The notes: generated from the sequence alone by a model not told the origin. DNA of 39,816 bases from Endozoicomonas sp. SESOKO1 (GCF_024606265.1 NZ_JAHHPP010000253.1:1-39816); one strand, 5' to 3'; counted from the stretch's first letter, positions 26,726-36,211 are shown. Translations and numbers: made by a program.

Positions 26726-26985
26726 GGGTACTCATCCTGTCTCTTGTCGCTATTTTGGTATAAGCATAGCTTCTCAGAGTCAGTACGAGCCGCAGGAATC
26801 CAACATCCACCGATAAGGGTTCATCACCACCATCCAGCACCTTATAAACCACCCAGTGCAAACGATGCTTCTGTTCACCCGGGCATCGGTTAGTCCCGCA
26901 TTACAAGGAAACCAGATCAGACACAATACGGCAGAGGTCAGGAAGATTCACGTTCGAAAGACGCAGGGGATAAAAACGAAAGCAC
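26726..26985 (-). other. intergenic stretch upstream of the SEC-C gene
   Basis: No gene is called here. A short open frame without ATG runs on the minus strand from about 26886 and overlaps the GTG of the SEC-C gene (it reads HRLHWVVYKVLDGG, ends RDH). It might be a gene remnant or chance. No -35/-10 pair stands out. With the terminator at 26986 and about 140 nt of AT-rich DNA up to the Leu tRNA, this makes a 428-nt region with no recognisable protein gene. Confidence 0.3.
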
Positions 26986-27013
26986 AAAAAAAAGGCCATC
27001 AAAGACCTTTTTT
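26986..27013. terminator. terminator downstream of tRNA-Leu
   Basis: On the minus strand AAAAAAGGTC and GGCCTTTTTT pair around a 6-nt loop, and nine T residues follow. The plus strand also ends in six T residues, so it can work in both directions. It is 140 nt beyond the tRNA-Leu end and marks the right boundary of the accessory block. Confidence 0.75.
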
Positions 27014-27153
27014 AAGCGATTACTGTCAAACAGCAACCTTAAACTGAAGCTCAGCAAAAAAAAGTTAATTTTGCCGTATACCATCAAGGCAGCAAGTAAA
27101 ACGACATATTTAGTCTATTTTACTAACCCTTTTACATTACACATTGATCTTAT

Positions 27154-27240
27154 TGGTGCCGAAGACGAGACTCGAACTCGTACGCCCATACAGGCACTGC
27201 CCCCTCAAGACAGCGTGTCTACCAATTCCACCACTTCGGC
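27154..27240 (-). tRNA. leuU: tRNA-Leu (GAG)
   Basis: The 87-nt gene folds as a class II tRNA with acceptor GCCGAAG/CTTCGGC, a long variable arm, T-loop GTTCGAGTC and encoded CCA. The anticodon loop TTGAGGG gives GAG, reading CUC/CUU leucine codons. Its place directly downstream of secG is the same as leuU in E. coli. Unlike E. coli, the fMet tRNA is not next to it but about 6 kb away. Confidence 0.95.
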
Positions 27241-27267
27241 CTTGACTGCCGCTCTCGCGACAGAAAA

Positions 27268-27296
27268 ATTATTTCTGAAAACTCTTTATAAATCAA
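27268..27296 (-). promoter_or_regulatory. candidate tRNA-Leu promoter
   Basis: On the minus strand TTGATT (27291-27296) and AATAAT (27268-27273) are 17 nt apart, in the 70-nt secG-leuU gap. A small AAGATT/AATCTT hairpin lies just upstream of it, over the secG stop. Readthrough from secG could also supply the tRNA. Confidence 0.4.
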
Positions 27297-27310
27297 TAAG
27301 ATTTTCAATC

Positions 27311-27718
27311 TTACTGAGCGTTTTCAGAGTTGCTGGAGCCATCACTCTCAACGGGCTGAGACTCTAACACAGGCGCATCGCTTTCGGTAGTGTTTTCTAA
27401 TGAATCAACCGCAAAAGGTGCATCATTAACCGGCACAATCTGTTCAACCTGAACAGAAGGCAAACCGGCATCAGCAACACTGTCAGCCTTCTGCCTGGCC
27501 ATCATTGCCAGACCGATACTGGTAACGAAAAAGATCGTTGCCAGAATAGCGGTTGTACGACTCAGAAAGTTCGCTGAGCCCTGACTTCCAAACACCGTCT
27601 GAGAAGCCCCTGAGCCAAAACTGGCTCCTGTTTCTGCACCTTTGCCCTGCTGCAGCATGATCATAGCGATCACGCCAACAGCTACCAGCACGTGCACAAG
27701 AAGAATAATGGTTTCCAT
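27311..27718 (-). CDS. secG: preprotein translocase subunit SecG
   Basis: SecG is the small inner-membrane subunit of SecYEG that assists export. Started at METIILLVHVLVAVGV the protein is 135 residues, with two membrane helices (about 2-22 and 50-70) and between them the family loop (IMLQQGKGAETGASFGSGAS, then FGSQGSANFL). A start 21 nt further up would overlap the tpiA stop and adds non-family residues. The C-terminal ~60 residues are acidic, Ser-rich and variable, as usual. The start is only 2 nt beyond the tpiA stop, so the two are translationally coupled. Confidence 0.95.
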   Translation of the reverse strand: METIILLVHVLVAVGVIAMIMLQQGKGAETGASFGSGASQTVFGSQGSANFLSRTTAILATIFFVTSIGLAMMARQKADSVADAGLPSVQVEQIVPVNDAPFAVDSLENTTESDAPVLESQPVESDGSSNSENAQ

Positions 27719-27720
27719 TA

Positions 27721-28467
27721 CTATCCCGCAGCGTGACAAATCACCTTGAAATCAGCAGCTACCAGCGAAGCACCACCGATCAGACCACCATCAACATCAG
27801 GCTGGCTCATCAGTTCTGCCGCGTTGTCAGCCTTCATGCTACCACCATACAGAACACGGGTTCTGTCCGCCATGGACGGATCGCTTTCTGCCAGCAGCGC
27901 ACGAATTTCAGCATGAACTTCCTGCGCCTGTTCCGGGGTTGCAGTCAGACCAGTGCCAATAGCCCAAACTGGTTCATAGGCAATTACAAAATTAGCCAGA
28001 CGCTCCGAACCAGCAGCTCGAAGCACCGTATTGATCTGATGAGCCACTACTTTCATAGTGTCACCAGCTTCGCGCTCTGACAGGGTCTCACCAACACAAA
28101 GGACTGGCACCAGACCCTGATCCACCAGGGCGCAGAATTTCGCGGCCACATCGGCATCGGTTTCGCCATACAGGGAACGACGCTCAGAGTGACCAATCAG
28201 TACATATTCACAGCCAAGGTCTTTGGCCATCAGAGGAGAGATTTCACCAGTGTAGGCTCCAGACAGCTTATCGGAGGCATTTTGCACACCAAATTTAACC
28301 GGAGACCCCTTCAGCAAGTCGCGTACCTGCTGAATGTATACGCTAGGTGGAAAAACAAGCACCTCAGCCTTGGTTTCAAGCCCTGAAAGGATTCCATCAA
28401 CAAGTTCACGGATACTGTCTGAAGACCCATTCATCTTCCAGTTTCCAGCTACCAGTGGCTGACGCAT
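27721..28467 (-). CDS. tpiA: triosephosphate isomerase
   Basis: TpiA interconverts dihydroxyacetone phosphate and glyceraldehyde 3-phosphate. The 248-residue TIM barrel has GNWKMNG with Lys11, LIGHSERR with His93, AYEPVWAIGTG with catalytic Glu165, and the LYGGSMKADNAAEL and GGLIGGASL phosphate loops. Its position between glmM and secG is the Pseudomonas-type order, whereas in E. coli tpiA is elsewhere. Confidence 0.98.
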   Translation of the reverse strand: MRQPLVAGNWKMNGSSDSIRELVDGILSGLETKAEVLVFPPSVYIQQVRDLLKGSPVKFGVQNASDKLSGAYTGEISPLMAKDLGCEYVLIGHSERRSLYGETDADVAAKFCALVDQGLVPVLCVGETLSEREAGDTMKVVAHQINTVLRAAGSERLANFVIAYEPVWAIGTGLTATPEQAQEVHAEIRALLAESDPSMADRTRVLYGGSMKADNAAELMSQPDVDGGLIGGASLVAADFKVICHAAG

Positions 28468-28580
28468 ACTGCTTACCTCTTTGATCGCGAGGCCGGAATA
28501 CTAACCTGAAAGACGCCAACATACAATAAGTCAAGTCCTCTGAGCTGATTGTAATCAGGGCCATACCCGGACAGCACCGT

Positions 28581-28608
28581 CCCGTTGCAGGCCAATGCCT
28601 GCAACGGG
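28581..28608. repeat. 12-bp perfect hairpin between glmM and tpiA
   Basis: CCCGTTGCAGGC (28581-28592) and its exact complement (28597-28608) flank a CAAT loop. Neither side has a T-tract, so it is not a Rho-independent terminator. It could be a REP-like mRNA-protecting hairpin in the 174-nt gap. Confidence 0.6.
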
Positions 28609-28628
28609 CATCAATCAGCATATTTCCT

Positions 28629-28669
28629 GCTCAGCTCCTGCTCAACTGCTGCTCAACTCCTGCTCAACC
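28629..28669. repeat. 11-bp tandem repeat across the glmM stop
   Basis: Nearly identical 11-nt units GCTCARCTSCT start at 28629, 28640 and 28651, and a partial fourth starts at 28662. They span the last codons and the stop of glmM. Because 11 is not a multiple of three, unit gain or loss would shift the frame and set the protein's C-terminus. Confidence 0.7.
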
Positions 28670-29985
28670 ACTTTTGCCAGCTTTTCAGCCTGAGCCTTTA
28701 CCTGGGCGCCATCTTCACCCTCTACCATCACCCGGATAACCGGTTCTGTTCCGGAAGGTCGCAGAAGGACACGGCCTTTGCCAGCCATTTCCTGCTCCGC
28801 TTTTTTTACCGCGTCAACAATACCGGGAATGCTATCAGTATCCCGCTTATTCTGAACCCGGACATTGATCATCACCTGGGGATAAAGGGTAATCGCACTC
28901 ACCATTTCTGACAGAGACTGACCGGCTGTCTGCATGGCCTTTAATACTTTCAGTGCCGATACAATACCATCACCGGTGGTCGAGGCATCGCGACAGATAA
29001 TATGGCCTGAAGACTCACCACCGAGCTGCCAGTCATTGGCTATCAGCAACTCATTCACATAACGGTCACCAACATTGGCCCGGGCGAAGGGAATCCCGGC
29101 GGCTTCCAGGGCTTTCTCCATCCCCAGATTGGTCATCAACGTGCCCACCACACCACCATTCAACACCCCTCTGGAGTGGCGGTCCATAGCGATAATAAAG
29201 AGCAGCTGGTCGCCATCGACGACCTCCCCCTTATCATCCACCATAATGACCCGGTCACCATCACCGTCAAAAGCAATCCCCAGATCTGCACCGGTTTCCC
29301 GGACTCTGGCCGCCATGCCTTCCGGCCTGGTAGAGCCTGCATTCTCATTGATATTGACGCCATCCGGATGAGTGCCCATCGTGATCACTTCAGCACCCAG
29401 TTCACGAAAAACTGCAGGCCCAACCAGATAAGTTGCACCATGACCGGCATCGATCACCATTTTCATGCCACGCAGATCCAGCTGCTGGGAAGTGCTGCCC
29501 TTGCAGTACTCAATGTAGCGGCCTGCAGCATCATCCATCCGGGTCACTTTTCCCAGGCTCTGGGAATCAACTACCTCAATTTCTGACTCAAGCAATGCTT
29601 CAATCCTCAGCTCGACGTCATCCGACAGCTTGGTACCGTCACCGGCAAAGAACTTTATACCATTGTCGTAAAACGGGTTATGGGAGGCGCTGATCACAAT
29701 ACCCGCCTGCCCATTAAAGGTCCGGGTCAGATAGGCAATGGCAGGGGTTGGCATTGGGCCGGTCAGGACAACATCGATACCGGCAGCAGACAGCCCCGCC
29801 TCCAGGGCTGATTCAAACATGTAACCGGAGATCCGGGTATCCTTGCCAATAATAACTTTCCCTTCACCCTGTTCAGCCAGGACACGACCCGCTGCCCAGC
29901 CCAGCTTAAGGACAAAATCCGGTGTAATTGGAAAGTCACCAACCTTCCCTCGAATTCCGTCGGTACCAAAATATTTTCGCGCCAT
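28642..29985 (-). CDS. glmM: phosphoglucosamine mutase
   Basis: GlmM converts glucosamine 6-phosphate to glucosamine 1-phosphate on the way to UDP-GlcNAc for peptidoglycan and LPS. At 447 residues it shows [11 protein letters not shown] at the start, [16 protein letters not shown] with phospho-Ser101, the DGDGDR magnesium loop, GGESSGHI, and the C-terminal [15 protein letters not shown] phosphate loop. The tail (VVEQELSSS) is encoded by an 11-bp tandem repeat. It lies between folP and tpiA, in conserved order. Confidence 0.97.
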   Translation of the reverse strand: MARKYFGTDGIRGKVGDFPITPDFVLKLGWAAGRVLAEQGEGKVIIGKDTRISGYMFESALEAGLSAAGIDVVLTGPMPTPAIAYLTRTFNGQAGIVISASHNPFYDNGIKFFAGDGTKLSDDVELRIEALLESEIEVVDSQSLGKVTRMDDAAGRYIEYCKGSTSQQLDLRGMKMVIDAGHGATYLVGPAVFRELGAEVITMGTHPDGVNINENAGSTRPEGMAARVRETGADLGIAFDGDGDRVIMVDDKGEVVDGDQLLFIIAMDRHSRGVLNGGVVGTLMTNLGMEKALEAAGIPFARANVGDRYVNELLIANDWQLGGESSGHIICRDASTTGDGIVSALKVLKAMQTAGQSLSEMVSAITLYPQVMINVRVQNKRDTDSIPGIVDAVKKAEQEMAGKGRVLLRPSGTEPVIRVMVEGEDGAQVKAQAEKLAKVVEQELSSS

Positions 29986-30192
29986 AGCCGTTTACCAAAG
30001 GTCTCTGTAAGCAATAGCCGGTAATCATCGCACTCATTCAAGTGAACCACCAGTACCATCAGGATATGTTGAAAGGCGAAGAGGATTTACAGAACGACAG
30101 AGGCTGGATATTCAATAACCAGTGAGCGATTACCCACCACTCTGGAAGCACAATCTCCAGACTGGCAGGCGTCATTATTTGAAATAACAAAC

Positions 30193-31038
30193 TTACGCTT
30201 CGTCAACGGCCTGAAGTAAACGCAGGACATCGACCGTTTCCCTGACATCATGCACACGGATGATATGAGCACCCGCCTGTGCAGCCAGCATGGCTGCCGC
30301 CAGGCTGCCCGGCAGCCGGTCTTCGGTGTCGCGGTCTAACGTTGCCCCAATAAAGGACTTTCTGGACATACCTGCCAGGACCGGCAGCCCTGGTTCATGA
30401 AAGCGGCGAAAACCCTTCAGCATCTCAAGGTCATGCACCGGCGTTTTACCAAACATACCGCCCCCAAAGCCGGGATCCAGTATTAAGCGTTCCCTGACAA
30501 TCCCGGCATTCTCACAGCGCTCCACACAATCCTGCAGATACTGGCAGACCTCTGCAACAACATCACCATAAACAGGGACAACCCCTGGCTCAGGTTGATC
30601 AACGAGGGAATGCATCAAAATAATGGGTACATTGGTTTCTGCTGCAGCTTCCAATGCTCCCTCACGATGCAGCGCCCGGACATCATTAATAATCCCCGCG
30701 CCAGCCTGCACTGCCTCTTTCATCACCAGAGGAGAGCTGGTATCGATAGAGATAATGACATTGAAGCGCGATACCAGACCTTCGATGACCGGCAGGACCC
30801 GCTCCAGTTCCTGTTCCTGTGCTGGCGCGCCTGAAGCACCGGGGCGTGTTGACTCACCACCAATATCCAGAATATCCGCCCCGTCCTTGATCATCTGTTC
30901 GGCAACCTTCAACCAGCTATCAGAACAGCGGCTCCCTTCATAAAAAGAGTCTGGTGTAACGTTTAAAACCCCCATAACCCTGGGCTTATTCAGATCCAGT
31001 ATTTTCCCTGCACAATTCAACTTAAATTCGTTGCTCAT
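30193..31038 (-). CDS. folP: dihydropteroate synthase
   Basis: FolP joins p-aminobenzoate to dihydropterin pyrophosphate and is the sulfonamide target. The 281-residue barrel has VMGVLNVTPDSFYEG, ILDIGGESTRPGA, the INDVRA strand, LDPGFGGGMFGKT and the GMSRKSFIG loop. The folK and folB products that feed it are encoded elsewhere in the same window. It follows ftsH and precedes glmM, the standard order. The 207-nt gap to glmM shows no clear terminator or promoter. Confidence 0.96.
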   Translation of the reverse strand: MSNEFKLNCAGKILDLNKPRVMGVLNVTPDSFYEGSRCSDSWLKVAEQMIKDGADILDIGGESTRPGASGAPAQEQELERVLPVIEGLVSRFNVIISIDTSSPLVMKEAVQAGAGIINDVRALHREGALEAAAETNVPIILMHSLVDQPEPGVVPVYGDVVAEVCQYLQDCVERCENAGIVRERLILDPGFGGGMFGKTPVHDLEMLKGFRRFHEPGLPVLAGMSRKSFIGATLDRDTEDRLPGSLAAAMLAAQAGAHIIRVHDVRETVDVLRLLQAVDEA

Positions 31039-31170
31039 AAAAGCTCCTCTGATCCCCGGACAGTCAAACGTTCTTATTCACAGGCGACTGTCCTGACAAG
31101 TCACTACCCTGAAGTTGGTATACCCAAAGTAGCCACAAACACCGATAACAATGTTGCCAGGTAGAAGACA

Positions 31171-31197
31171 TAAAAAAGGGCAGGATAAACCTGCCCT
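31171..31197 (-). terminator. terminator after ftsH
   Basis: On the minus strand GGGCAGG and CCTGCCC form a perfect 7-bp stem with a 5-nt loop followed by six T residues. It lies 26 nt beyond the ftsH stop, before folP, so folP probably needs readthrough or its own promoter. Confidence 0.85.
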
Positions 31198-31222
31198 TCA
31201 CAATCATAGACCTGACCTGGTA

Positions 31223-33190
31223 TCAGTGCTCCCCGGCGGGGCCACCAATCGAACTGCCAGAATCTTTTTTATCACCGCCTTCAGTCTTGTCGTCAGCCAT
31301 CACTTCAGAGTCATCGGCAGCTTTGACACCACTGTCATCGTTATCGCCTGAATCCTTCGGAGGGCGAACTTCACGGCCAGTCATAATGTCATCAATCTGA
31401 TCACTATCGATGGTTTCATACTGAATCAGAGCCTCAGCCATTTTATCCAGCTTGTCGCGATTGTCGACGAGAATCTGGTTGGCGCGGGAATAGCATTCAT
31501 CAACTACCCGGCGAACTTCCTCATCAATAAGCTTCGCCGTTTCTCCGGAGACATTCATTCTGGAGCCACCACTGCCGTAGTTTTTACCCAGGAATACCTC
31601 ACCCTCATCCTCATCGTAAAGCAGTGGACCCAGCTTTTCGGACAGGCCCCATTTGGTCACCATGCTTCTGGCAATCTGGGTAGCGCGCTGAATATCGTTA
31701 GAGGCACCGGTGGTTACACCATCTTTGCCCAACGTCATCTCTTCAGCGATACGGCCGCCAAACAGCGAGCATATCTGGCTAAGCAGCGCCTGGCGGCTCT
31801 GGCTGTAGCGATCCTCTTCAGGCAGGAACATGGTCACCCCAAGTGCCCGGCCTCGCGGAATAATACTCACTTTGTAGACTGGATCATGGTCCGGAACCAA
31901 TCGACCAACGATGGCATGGCCGGCTTCATGATAAGCCGTATTGCTCTTCTCCTTATCACTCATGACCATGGACTTGCGCTCAGCGCCCATCATGATTTTG
32001 TCTTTCGCCAGATCAAACTCTTTCTGGCCAACGGTGCGCTGGTTAGCCCGTGCCGCAAAGAGTGCCGCTTCGTTAACCAGATTAGCCAGGTCGGCACCGG
32101 AGAATCCGGGAGTACCACGGGCAATAACCGAAGGCTGCACATTGTCAGAAACCGGAACCTTGCGCATATGCACTTTAAGGATCTGCTCACGACCACGGAT
32201 ATCCGGCAAGCCAACCACCACCTGACGATCAAAACGACCGGGACGCAATAACGCAGGGTCAAGAACATCAGGACGGTTGGTAGCAGCAATTACAATAATA
32301 CCGTCGTTCGCTTCAAAACCGTCCATCTCAACCAGCAGCTGGTTGAGGGTCTGTTCACGTTCATCGTGACCACCGCCCATACCGGCACCACGGTGACGAC
32401 CGACCGCATCAATCTCGTCAATAAAGATAATGCAGGGTGCCTGCTTCTTGGCCTGTTCAAACATGTCACGGACACGGGAGGCACCAACACCCACAAACAT
32501 TTCAACAAAGTCAGAACCGGAGATGGTAAAGAACGGAACCTTGGCCTCACCGGCAATCGCTTTGGCGATCAGGGTTTTACCGGTACCCGGAGGACCCACC
32601 ATCAGAACGCCCCGGGGAATACGACCACCCAGACGCTGGAATTTACCGGGATCCTTCAGGAAGTCCACCAGCTCCTGGACATCTTCCTTGGCTTCTTCAA
32701 CACCGGCCACATCGGCAAACGTGGTTTTGATCTGATCTTCAGACAGCAGACGGGCCTTGCTTTTGCCAAAGCTCATCGGGCCACCCCGGCCTCCGCCGCC
32801 GCCCTGCATCTGACGCATAAAGAACATAAATACCGCAAGAATCACCAGAATCGGGAAGCTGGCTACCAATAGCTGTGTCCAGATGCTCTGCTTTTCAATA
32901 GGCTTGGATTCAACCTGAACCTTGCCCAGCAGGAGTTCATCCATCAGTTTGTTGTCTGGCACCGTGGGCGGCAGGTTGGTTTCAAAACGTTCACTGTTGT
33001 TTAACAGGCCGGTGATGGTAAAACCATCAATGACAACCTTACTGACCTGCCGATTTTCTACCATGCTGATGAAGTCAGAATAGGCAACCTTCTGGGTAGA
33101 CGACTGCATGCCATCAAAGTTTTTAAAGACGGTCAATAGCACCAAGGCGATTATGACCCAGAGAATCAAATTTTTTGCCATATCATTCAA
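31223..33190 (-). CDS. ftsH: ATP-dependent zinc metalloprotease FtsH
   Basis: FtsH is a membrane-anchored hexameric AAA+ protease that degrades misassembled membrane proteins and regulators such as LpxC and sigma-32. At 655 residues it has TM helix 1 (about 7-24), a small periplasmic domain, TM helix 2 (about 106-126), a Gly-rich linker, Walker A GPPGTGKT (199-206), the IIFIDEIDA Walker B, the second region of homology, and the HEAGH zinc site (421-425). I favour the TTG start at 33190 because AGAGAGG lies 8 nt before it. An ATG three codons later gives MAKNLILW and is the alternative. The C-terminal ~50 residues are acidic and Gly-rich. Confidence 0.97.
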   Translation of the reverse strand: MNDMAKNLILWVIIALVLLTVFKNFDGMQSSTQKVAYSDFISMVENRQVSKVVIDGFTITGLLNNSERFETNLPPTVPDNKLMDELLLGKVQVESKPIEKQSIWTQLLVASFPILVILAVFMFFMRQMQGGGGGRGGPMSFGKSKARLLSEDQIKTTFADVAGVEEAKEDVQELVDFLKDPGKFQRLGGRIPRGVLMVGPPGTGKTLIAKAIAGEAKVPFFTISGSDFVEMFVGVGASRVRDMFEQAKKQAPCIIFIDEIDAVGRHRGAGMGGGHDEREQTLNQLLVEMDGFEANDGIIVIAATNRPDVLDPALLRPGRFDRQVVVGLPDIRGREQILKVHMRKVPVSDNVQPSVIARGTPGFSGADLANLVNEAALFAARANQRTVGQKEFDLAKDKIMMGAERKSMVMSDKEKSNTAYHEAGHAIVGRLVPDHDPVYKVSIIPRGRALGVTMFLPEEDRYSQSRQALLSQICSLFGGRIAEEMTLGKDGVTTGASNDIQRATQIARSMVTKWGLSEKLGPLLYDEDEGEVFLGKNYGSGGSRMNVSGETAKLIDEEVRRVVDECYSRANQILVDNRDKLDKMAEALIQYETIDSDQIDDIMTGREVRPPKDSGDNDDSGVKAADDSEVMADDKTEGGDKKDSGSSIGGPAGEH

Positions 33191-33372
33191 GGGGCTAACC
33201 TCTCTTGAGCGTACTTAAGCCTCAGGTAATCGTTTATATTGAGCACGTTCCCCTGGCTCGCTGTGATTATGTATAAATGCTTATTTGCAACGATACACGA
33301 TCAGCGGACGGTGTGACAGTGATTGTCTTCTATCATGCTGATTAATGCATCCTATTATTTCAACGCCCGGTA

Positions 33373-33993
33373 TTATCCCCTGAAGCCTGTGGCCAGCAGA
33401 TATACTTCTCTAGAGCGCGCCCTGGAAGCCGTAGGCTTGCGAGTCTGCACTTTGTCAAAACTGGTTTTCATATCTTTCAGACAGGCATCAAAACCTTCAC
33501 CCTGAAATACCTTGACCAGAAAAACACCTCCTTTACGCAATACCTGCCTGGACAGATCCAGTGCCAGTTCAACAAGGTACATGGCATTGGGCTGATCAAC
33601 GCAGAGTGCTCCACTCATATTGGGGGCCATATCGGAAATTACAAGGTCTACCCGGTCCGAGCCGATGGTTTCAAGTATTTGTTCCAGCACCGCATCTTCT
33701 GTGAAATCACCCTGAACAAAGTCAACCCCGGCGATAGGATCCATTGGCAGAATATCAGAAGCAACCACCCGCCCCTGATCACCAGCCAGCTCAACCGCTA
33801 CCTGAGACCAGCCACCGGGCGCCGCGCCAAGATCAACCACCCGAATACCCGAGCGAAAGAGTTTATCTTTCTCCTGAATCTCCAGAAGTTTATAACTGGC
33901 CCTGGATCGCCACCCGTCTTTTTGCGACTGCTTGACATAATGGTCATCAAAGTGCTCTTTTAACCAGCGACCACTACTTTTGGATCTCGCCAT
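33373..33993 (-). CDS. rlmE: 23S rRNA 2'-O-ribose U2552 methyltransferase
   Basis: RlmE (FtsJ/RrmJ) methylates U2552 in the A-loop of 23S rRNA late in 50S assembly. The 206-residue protein shows the SAM site [15 protein letters not shown] and the K-D-K-E catalytic set at Lys35, Asp121, Lys161 and Glu196 ([28 protein letters not shown]). The start [15 protein letters not shown] is typical. It is upstream of ftsH on the same strand, with a 182-nt gap that has no clear terminator. Confidence 0.97.
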   Translation of the reverse strand: MARSKSSGRWLKEHFDDHYVKQSQKDGWRSRASYKLLEIQEKDKLFRSGIRVVDLGAAPGGWSQVAVELAGDQGRVVASDILPMDPIAGVDFVQGDFTEDAVLEQILETIGSDRVDLVISDMAPNMSGALCVDQPNAMYLVELALDLSRQVLRKGGVFLVKVFQGEGFDACLKDMKTSFDKVQTRKPTASRARSREVYLLATGFRG

Positions 33994-34326
33994 AATCTTT
34001 TTGCAAACTGCCTGTAAATTAAGCCTGAACCGAAAGGAATAAAAGTTTACACCTGAGGGCAGCTGGTATTTCCATCAGCCTGCAAAGTGAAAGTCATGAA
34101 AATAATATCTTATACGTCCTGACTGTGACAGCAGAAGACGACAGAAGATCAAGCGGTAAATTAGGTATTATTGTGCATTGCAAGCTAACACGTTCCACAC
34201 CCTTGTGTGGGTCAAGCGCTTTGGCAGCCCTGTGCTGGTAGAGTTGACATTAATCAACAGTAGTAACCCCATCAAGAGGATAAGTATTGTTCAACCTGTT
34301 CAACTAACGGTAAAAAAATACCCGAC
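33994..34326. other. kch-rlmE intergenic region
   Basis: This 333-nt stretch has no credible gene. On the minus strand TATTAT near 34106 with a CTGTCA-like -35 about 18 nt before it is a weak promoter candidate for rlmE. A short inverted repeat, GTTGA/TCAAC with a 6-nt spacer, lies at 34243-34258. A CCACAC/GTGTGG hairpin lies near 34195-34210 and may be part of the kch transcript end. Confidence 0.3.
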
Positions 34327-35529
34327 TCAATCAAACAACCCATGCCCGGAAGTGAGCAGCATGGAAGTCAGCTTATCATGATCCAGAGCCTCACCACTGA
34401 GCACACAGGCCAGAATCTCACTGCCAAACAATTGTGGCGAGAGAATAACATCGGCCTTGACTTGCCTTATTTTTTTCATGTTTTTAGCGTCATTAACGAC
34501 AAGGACTGTTTTGATGCCAGGATTCATTTCTCTCGCAGTCAGTACGATAAATGCGTTCGATGCATCGTCATCAGTAAGTGCCAGCAAAGCGCGGCAATTC
34601 ATGATTCCGGCACTGTCCAACACGGTATTATCCGTACTGTCCCCGGAGATCAAGTCCAGCTTTTGCCCTACCTTCTGTTCTATCTGGGAAAATTCATCTT
34701 GTGTACGCACCGTGACCACCGTTAAATCGAGGCCCCGCTGCTTCAGTTGACTAATCGTCCCCATTGCCAGAATGGAAGTACCACAGATGATAAAATGATC
34801 TGCCCTTTTCATAGCCTGCTCTCTGCCTTTAACCAGTTTGCCGATACCACTGCGAATGACCGGCCCAAAAACCGTAGTGAGTGACGTAGCGAACACAGTA
34901 ATACCCGCGACGATCATAGACACGGTGAACAACCGGGCCGACTCTGTTTTTGGAATAATGTCGCCATACCCGACCGTCGTCATCGTAACAATGGAAAAGT
35001 AGAAAGCTGTTACCAGGCTATCAATTTCCGGCGAAAAACCACTGCCGAAATAGAGTGCGCCGTAACTGGCATAAAATAATAAAATGGTGAAACTGATGAT
35101 GGCAAAAATACCCCCTGCGGTTGCACTGGAACGATTGAAATCTCTTCCCAGCAACAGTATTCCCACCAGCGTCAAGGCACAAAAAAGTATTCTTGTCCGA
35201 AGCAGGGGATAAAAATGAACGGTAAAAGCCAATGTAATAATTAACAGAAATACACTGACAGCCCAGGCAGTTCTTGCCCGGAACAACATACCCAGCGCAT
35301 TCAGCATCAGGAAAACACTGAGCAAAAACCATGGCCCACCGGCCACATCAGACCAGTCAATATCAACCAGATTGTTGATCTGAAAAAGATCCGGCAGATT
35401 AACCGGCATCCCCCAGATGGTTTTAAAAATCAGCAACCCATTGGCAAAAACAGCAAAGGCGACAAATGAGTGCCTGAATTCAAGCCAGAAACTCACCAGC
35501 CTTCGCCACAAATGAGTGTAATCGCCCAA
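34327..35529 (-). CDS. kch: Kch-type voltage-gated potassium channel with RCK domain
   Basis: The 400-residue protein closely follows E. coli Kch from end to end, for instance NGLLIFKTIWGM near 30, TAFYFSIVTMTTVGYGD (selectivity filter TVGYGD at 185-190), SARLFTVSMIVAGITVFATS, and the C-terminal ILSPQLFGSEILACVLSGE. Six membrane segments are followed by an RCK/TrkA-N domain from about 243 (HFIICGTSILAMG), whose dinucleotide loop is degenerate as in Kch. The TTG start is supported by an AAAGGTGG Shine-Dalgarno and by the same distance to the first helix as in E. coli. It lies between rlmE and yhbY, which are usually adjacent, so it is probably an insertion. Confidence 0.92.
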   Translation of the reverse strand: MGDYTHLWRRLVSFWLEFRHSFVAFAVFANGLLIFKTIWGMPVNLPDLFQINNLVDIDWSDVAGGPWFLLSVFLMLNALGMLFRARTAWAVSVFLLIITLAFTVHFYPLLRTRILFCALTLVGILLLGRDFNRSSATAGGIFAIISFTILLFYASYGALYFGSGFSPEIDSLVTAFYFSIVTMTTVGYGDIIPKTESARLFTVSMIVAGITVFATSLTTVFGPVIRSGIGKLVKGREQAMKRADHFIICGTSILAMGTISQLKQRGLDLTVVTVRTQDEFSQIEQKVGQKLDLISGDSTDNTVLDSAGIMNCRALLALTDDDASNAFIVLTAREMNPGIKTVLVVNDAKNMKKIRQVKADVILSPQLFGSEILACVLSGEALDHDKLTSMLLTSGHGLFD

Positions 35530-35870
35530 CGCGCCACCTTTGTCTGGTTGCCCGCTGCAAGTCTAGTACATGATTCCAATGAATTGGATGCGCTCAAGGA
35601 AAAACGAAAGTTAAAATAGAGGGTTAATGGAGTCGCAGCCACACTTCCCTCAGCCGCCAGAAAGCGCTAGCATGCGCCACCAGAAGCTTGAATAGGCATT
35701 AGTTCACTCTCTTCGACGCCCAGTCAATGACCGTGAAGTGCGCTATGAACAGTACTTCTCTGTCCCCAACCTGCATTAACGAAAACTTCTCCGGAAAAAT
35801 AAGGTCATACCCATCATCAGAAATCGTGTATGACGATTCGTTATTAAAGAAATTATCAGGAATTGCAAAC
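35530..35870. other. kch/yhbY divergent intergenic region with palindrome
   Basis: This 341-nt region separates divergent kch and yhbY. TCCAAT-GA-ATTGGA at 35575-35588 is a perfect 6+6 palindrome about 45-60 nt upstream of kch and could be an operator. The frame of yhbY stays open upstream to 35727, but those 48 residues do not belong to the YhbY fold. I see no strong sigma-70 promoter for either gene. Confidence 0.3.
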
Positions 35871-36176
35871 ATGAGCTTGAATGCAGCCAAAAAGAAGCAT
35901 TTTCGTACCATCGGCCACAACCTGAACCCTGTCGTCATTGTGGCAGACAAGGGGCTGACGGATGGCGTGGTTGAAGAGACATTGCGTGCGCTGAATGACC
36001 ATGAACTGATCAAGGTCAAATTCGCCATTGGTGACCGGGAAATCCGCCAGCAACTGATCAGCGAACTGATCAGCGCTACAAACTCTGACCTTATTCAGAC
36101 GATTGGCAAAATCGCACTGATTTTCAAAGCCGCCGACAAACCTAACCCGGCACTTTCAAACCTGCTGAGAGTCTAG
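35871..36176 (+). CDS. yhbY: YhbY-family CRM-domain RNA-binding protein
   Basis: YhbY associates with pre-50S ribosomes in E. coli. The 101-residue protein is a single CRM domain: AAKKKHFRTIGHNLNPVVIV, the GLTDGVVEETLRALNDHELIKVKF helix-strand unit, REIRQQLISELISAT, and IGKIALIFKAA near the end. The ATG at 35871 gives the family start and is preceded by AGG 10 nt upstream. In E. coli yhbY is divergent from and adjacent to rlmE; here the orientation is kept but kch has come between. Confidence 0.93.
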   Translation: MSLNAAKKKHFRTIGHNLNPVVIVADKGLTDGVVEETLRALNDHELIKVKFAIGDREIRQQLISELISATNSDLIQTIGKIALIFKAADKPNPALSNLLRV

Positions 36177-36187
36177 GAGCCTGACCA

Positions 36188-36211
36188 CAGAAAAGGCCAC
36201 AATTGTGGCCT
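36188..36211 (-). terminator. terminator of the PH-domain gene
   Basis: AGGCCAC-AATT-GTGGCCT (36194-36211) is a perfect palindrome. On the minus strand it is followed by TTTTCTGT. It lies 25 nt beyond the stop of the minus-strand PH-domain gene. The plus side lacks a T-tract, but the hairpin may also cap yhbY mRNA. Confidence 0.65.

Noticed and set aside
27071-27367. 98-codon plus-strand frame over tRNA-Leu and secG
   Set aside because: It runs through the tRNA gene and the secG 3' end; it is a chance frame.
35727-35870. N-terminal extension of yhbY
   Set aside because: The extra 48 residues do not fit the CRM family, and the ATG at 35871 gives the normal start.
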